From positions 1-31,010 of IMG/VR virus record IMGVR_UViG_3300049732_000210: a stretch of 31,010 nt of DNA. One strand, 5' to 3'. The notes beneath the pieces were generated by a model. The model did not search any database, was not told the DNA's origin, and was given only the letters and a program-made list of their open reading frames with translations. This DNA comes from a virus. The position numbers were made by a program, and so were the translations under genes. Shown here piece after piece: positions 29,618 through 31,010 of the stretch. Positions within the stretch are counted from its first letter, which is position 1, and the number at the start of each line of letters is the position of its first letter.

Positions 29618-30014
29618 CACCGTGCGCGACCACGTGCGTCGTACGGACCTGCCGTGGCGGATCGCGACCACAACCGAATGCGGCAAGCCGGTTGTCGACG
29701 TGGCCAGCGTGATCTCCCGCGCCGAACTGGTCGCCAAGGTGAAGCAGGATGGCATCCAGCGTGCCGCCTACAGCACGTGCATGACATGCCTGGAAACCGC
29801 GCGGCGTTGGCCGGACTGGAACGCTGACCCGGTCGAAGCCGTGGCCCGGGACTTCTACGGCGGGCGCCGCGACCCGCGACTACGTGACGAGCTGCGCGCC
29901 ATCGCCGCCCTGGTCGATGCGCACCGGGACGAATTTGACGACTACCTGACCGGCCTCGGCGAAACGGTGGACCTACTCGCCGCTCGCCGTGCCCGTCGCA
30001 GATCCGCTAGCTGA
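29610..30014 (+). CDS. Conserved phage protein with CxxC motif
   Basis: The GTG at 29610 follows GAAGGGAG by about eight bases and gives 134 residues; an in-frame GTG at 29532 lies within the previous gene and was not used. The N-terminus DLPWRIATTTECGKPVVDVA and a later YSTCMTCLETARRW include Cys25, Cys57 and Cys60. I recall this LPWR-x-TECG type from small actinophage proteins. The second half is helical (LRDELRAIAALVDAHRDEFD). A zinc-binding fold is possible; the function is not established. Confidence 0.65.
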   Translation: MSDTVRDHVRRTDLPWRIATTTECGKPVVDVASVISRAELVAKVKQDGIQRAAYSTCMTCLETARRWPDWNADPVEAVARDFYGGRRDPRLRDELRAIAALVDAHRDEFDDYLTGLGETVDLLAARRARRRSAS

Positions 30015-30097
30015 CGAAGGGAGTACCGACCTGGACGGATGAGCACATCACACCGGGCGTTACCCGACCGGTGAAGACGAGAAGAAGGAGCAAGCAA

Positions 30098-31010
30098 GTG
30101 AGCAACTACGAAGGTAAGCGCAGACGCCCGGAGCCGGTTCGCCGGTGGAGCTTGCGTGCTGGCGCCGGCGCGGCGGCGTTCCTGGTTGGTGTTCTCGGCG
30201 CGGCACTGCAAGGCCAACCCGCCGGGTCGTCCAGCCCACAGGGTGACGTTTACGCCAACGGTCAGTACGCCATGTACTCGGAGACGTTCTGTAAGGCGAA
30301 GGCCGCCGGCAACAACCAGCGGCTGAACGAGGCAACCAACGCGTTGAAGGATGTCGCCTACTACCGGGGTGTGCCGTACGTGGCCCCGGTGTGCCCGAGC
30401 CCGAGCCCCACGGTCACGTCGCCGAGCCCTTCGACGACCAGCCCAAGTCCAACTACTAGCCCTAGTCCCACTACCTCGCCGAGTCCTTCCCCGACGGTGA
30501 GCCCGAGCCCAACACCAACCGGCGTGTGTCTGGATGCGCTGCGTCGCGCTGATCGGTGCGGTTGGCCGACCGCGGCCAGTACTGGGCCCCGCTCGCCCGT
30601 GGTGCTGAGCAACTACACCGGGCCGCTGCCGCTGGTGATCCCTGCCGGGACGGTACGCAGCGGGCTGATCGTGCCCGGATGCGTTCGGCTACAGTCCGGC
30701 GCGCAACTGCTGGACTCGATCGTCCGGCCTACGGCGAGCACGCTGTGTGGGGGTTACGCGGCGGTGGATCAGGAGTGGTCGAGCATCCAGCACGGCACCG
30801 CTTTGCGCTTCGTCGAGGTTGACCTGCATCTGGCCGGATCGAACCGGATGAACATCCGCGCGATCACCGGCAGCGGGTTTGAGCTGGACCACGTGCACTG
30901 CTGGGGTGGCGCCGACTGCGTGCACTACGGCGCCGAGGTGTGGATCCACGACTCGTACCTGCACACCCCACCGTGCCTGACCGTTCAGTCAGCGTCGCTG
31001 TGCGACAGCT
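30098..31010 (+). CDS. Membrane-anchored protein with Pro/Ser/Thr linker and probable beta-helix domain (3' end cut)
   Basis: The frame from GTG 30098, seven bases after AAGGAGC, runs off the window, showing 304 residues. The N-terminus is basic (KRRRPEPVRRW), followed by a hydrophobic helix at about 21-38. This gives either an N-terminal membrane anchor or an uncleaved signal. Residues about 50-98 form a small domain (AMYSETFCKAKAAG). A linker of SPSPT repeats covers about 99-141. The outer part starts with CLDALRRADRCGWP and continues with short strands and regular turns (FELDHVHCWGGADCVHYG, VWIHDSYLH), as in right-handed parallel beta-helices. It would present a beta-helix outside the membrane. 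That location is unusual for an early-operon gene. Confidence 0.7.
   Translation, partial: MSNYEGKRRRPEPVRRWSLRAGAGAAAFLVGVLGAALQGQPAGSSSPQGDVYANGQYAMYSETFCKAKAAGNNQRLNEATNALKDVAYYRGVPYVAPVCPSPSPTVTSPSPSTTSPSPTTSPSPTTSPSPSPTVSPSPTPTGVCLDALRRADRCGWPTAASTGPRSPVVLSNYTGPLPLVIPAGTVRSGLIVPGCVRLQSGAQLLDSIVRPTASTLCGGYAAVDQEWSSIQHGTALRFVEVDLHLAGSNRMNIRAITGSGFELDHVHCWGGADCVHYGAEVWIHDSYLHTPPCLTVQSASLCDS

Noticed and set aside
30400-30520. Possible tandem DNA repeat or CRISPR
   Set aside because: The repeats are short degenerate Ser-Pro-Thr codons of a protein linker. There are no spacers or conserved direct repeats, and no CRISPR array was seen anywhere in the window.

Overview
The window is a GC-rich segment of a double-stranded DNA tailed bacteriophage with siphovirus gene order, either free or as a prophage. 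It most likely infects an actinobacterium. The reasons are the strong G/C preference at third codon positions, frequent GTG starts, 4-base ATGA/GTGA gene overlaps, and a head-tail gene set and small accessory proteins (including a DUF2637-type membrane protein) of actinobacterial phage type. No integrase, terminase or portal lies in the window, so lifestyle is not settled.

Region 1 (1-12988, rightward) is the virion block. It runs from a major capsid protein cut by the window edge, through two structural proteins, a cysteine-rich head-tail adaptor, a short linker gene, a tail-terminator-like protein and a gp10-like tail-completion protein, to tail assembly chaperones joined by a -1 frameshift, the tape measure and three minor tail proteins. 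Region 2 (12985-20708) is accessory. A secreted SGNH hydrolase lies on the opposite strand, followed by an unbroken rightward cassette of eight sugar genes: four GT-A-like and two GT-B-like glycosyltransferases, a sugar C-methyltransferase and a GDP-mannose-dehydratase-like protein. These genes probably glycosylate a virion protein or remodel host glycans. The last glycosyltransferase has a disrupted 5' end, apparently from a 7-base insertion. Region 3 (20741-21988) is the lysis module: amidase endolysin, two-helix holin-like protein and a small acidic protein.

Region 4 (about 21989-26092) is a gene-poor control region with many hairpins. It holds two tRNA-like elements on the minus strand with good acceptor and T arms but aberrant anticodon arms, and a leftward group of small genes. 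A near-consensus sigma70-type promoter with an upstream CRP-type palindrome drives two or three of them. A rightward promoter and a long hairpin leader lie beyond. Region 5 (26093-31010, rightward) is the early or replication-type operon: a zinc-finger-like protein, a RecA-like (Sak4-type) ATPase, a zinc ribbon protein, an HNH nuclease, several small proteins, and a membrane-anchored protein with a Pro/Ser/Thr linker and probable beta-helix domain that runs off the window.

Assignments come from reading the sequence and from recalled family features. No database search was run.
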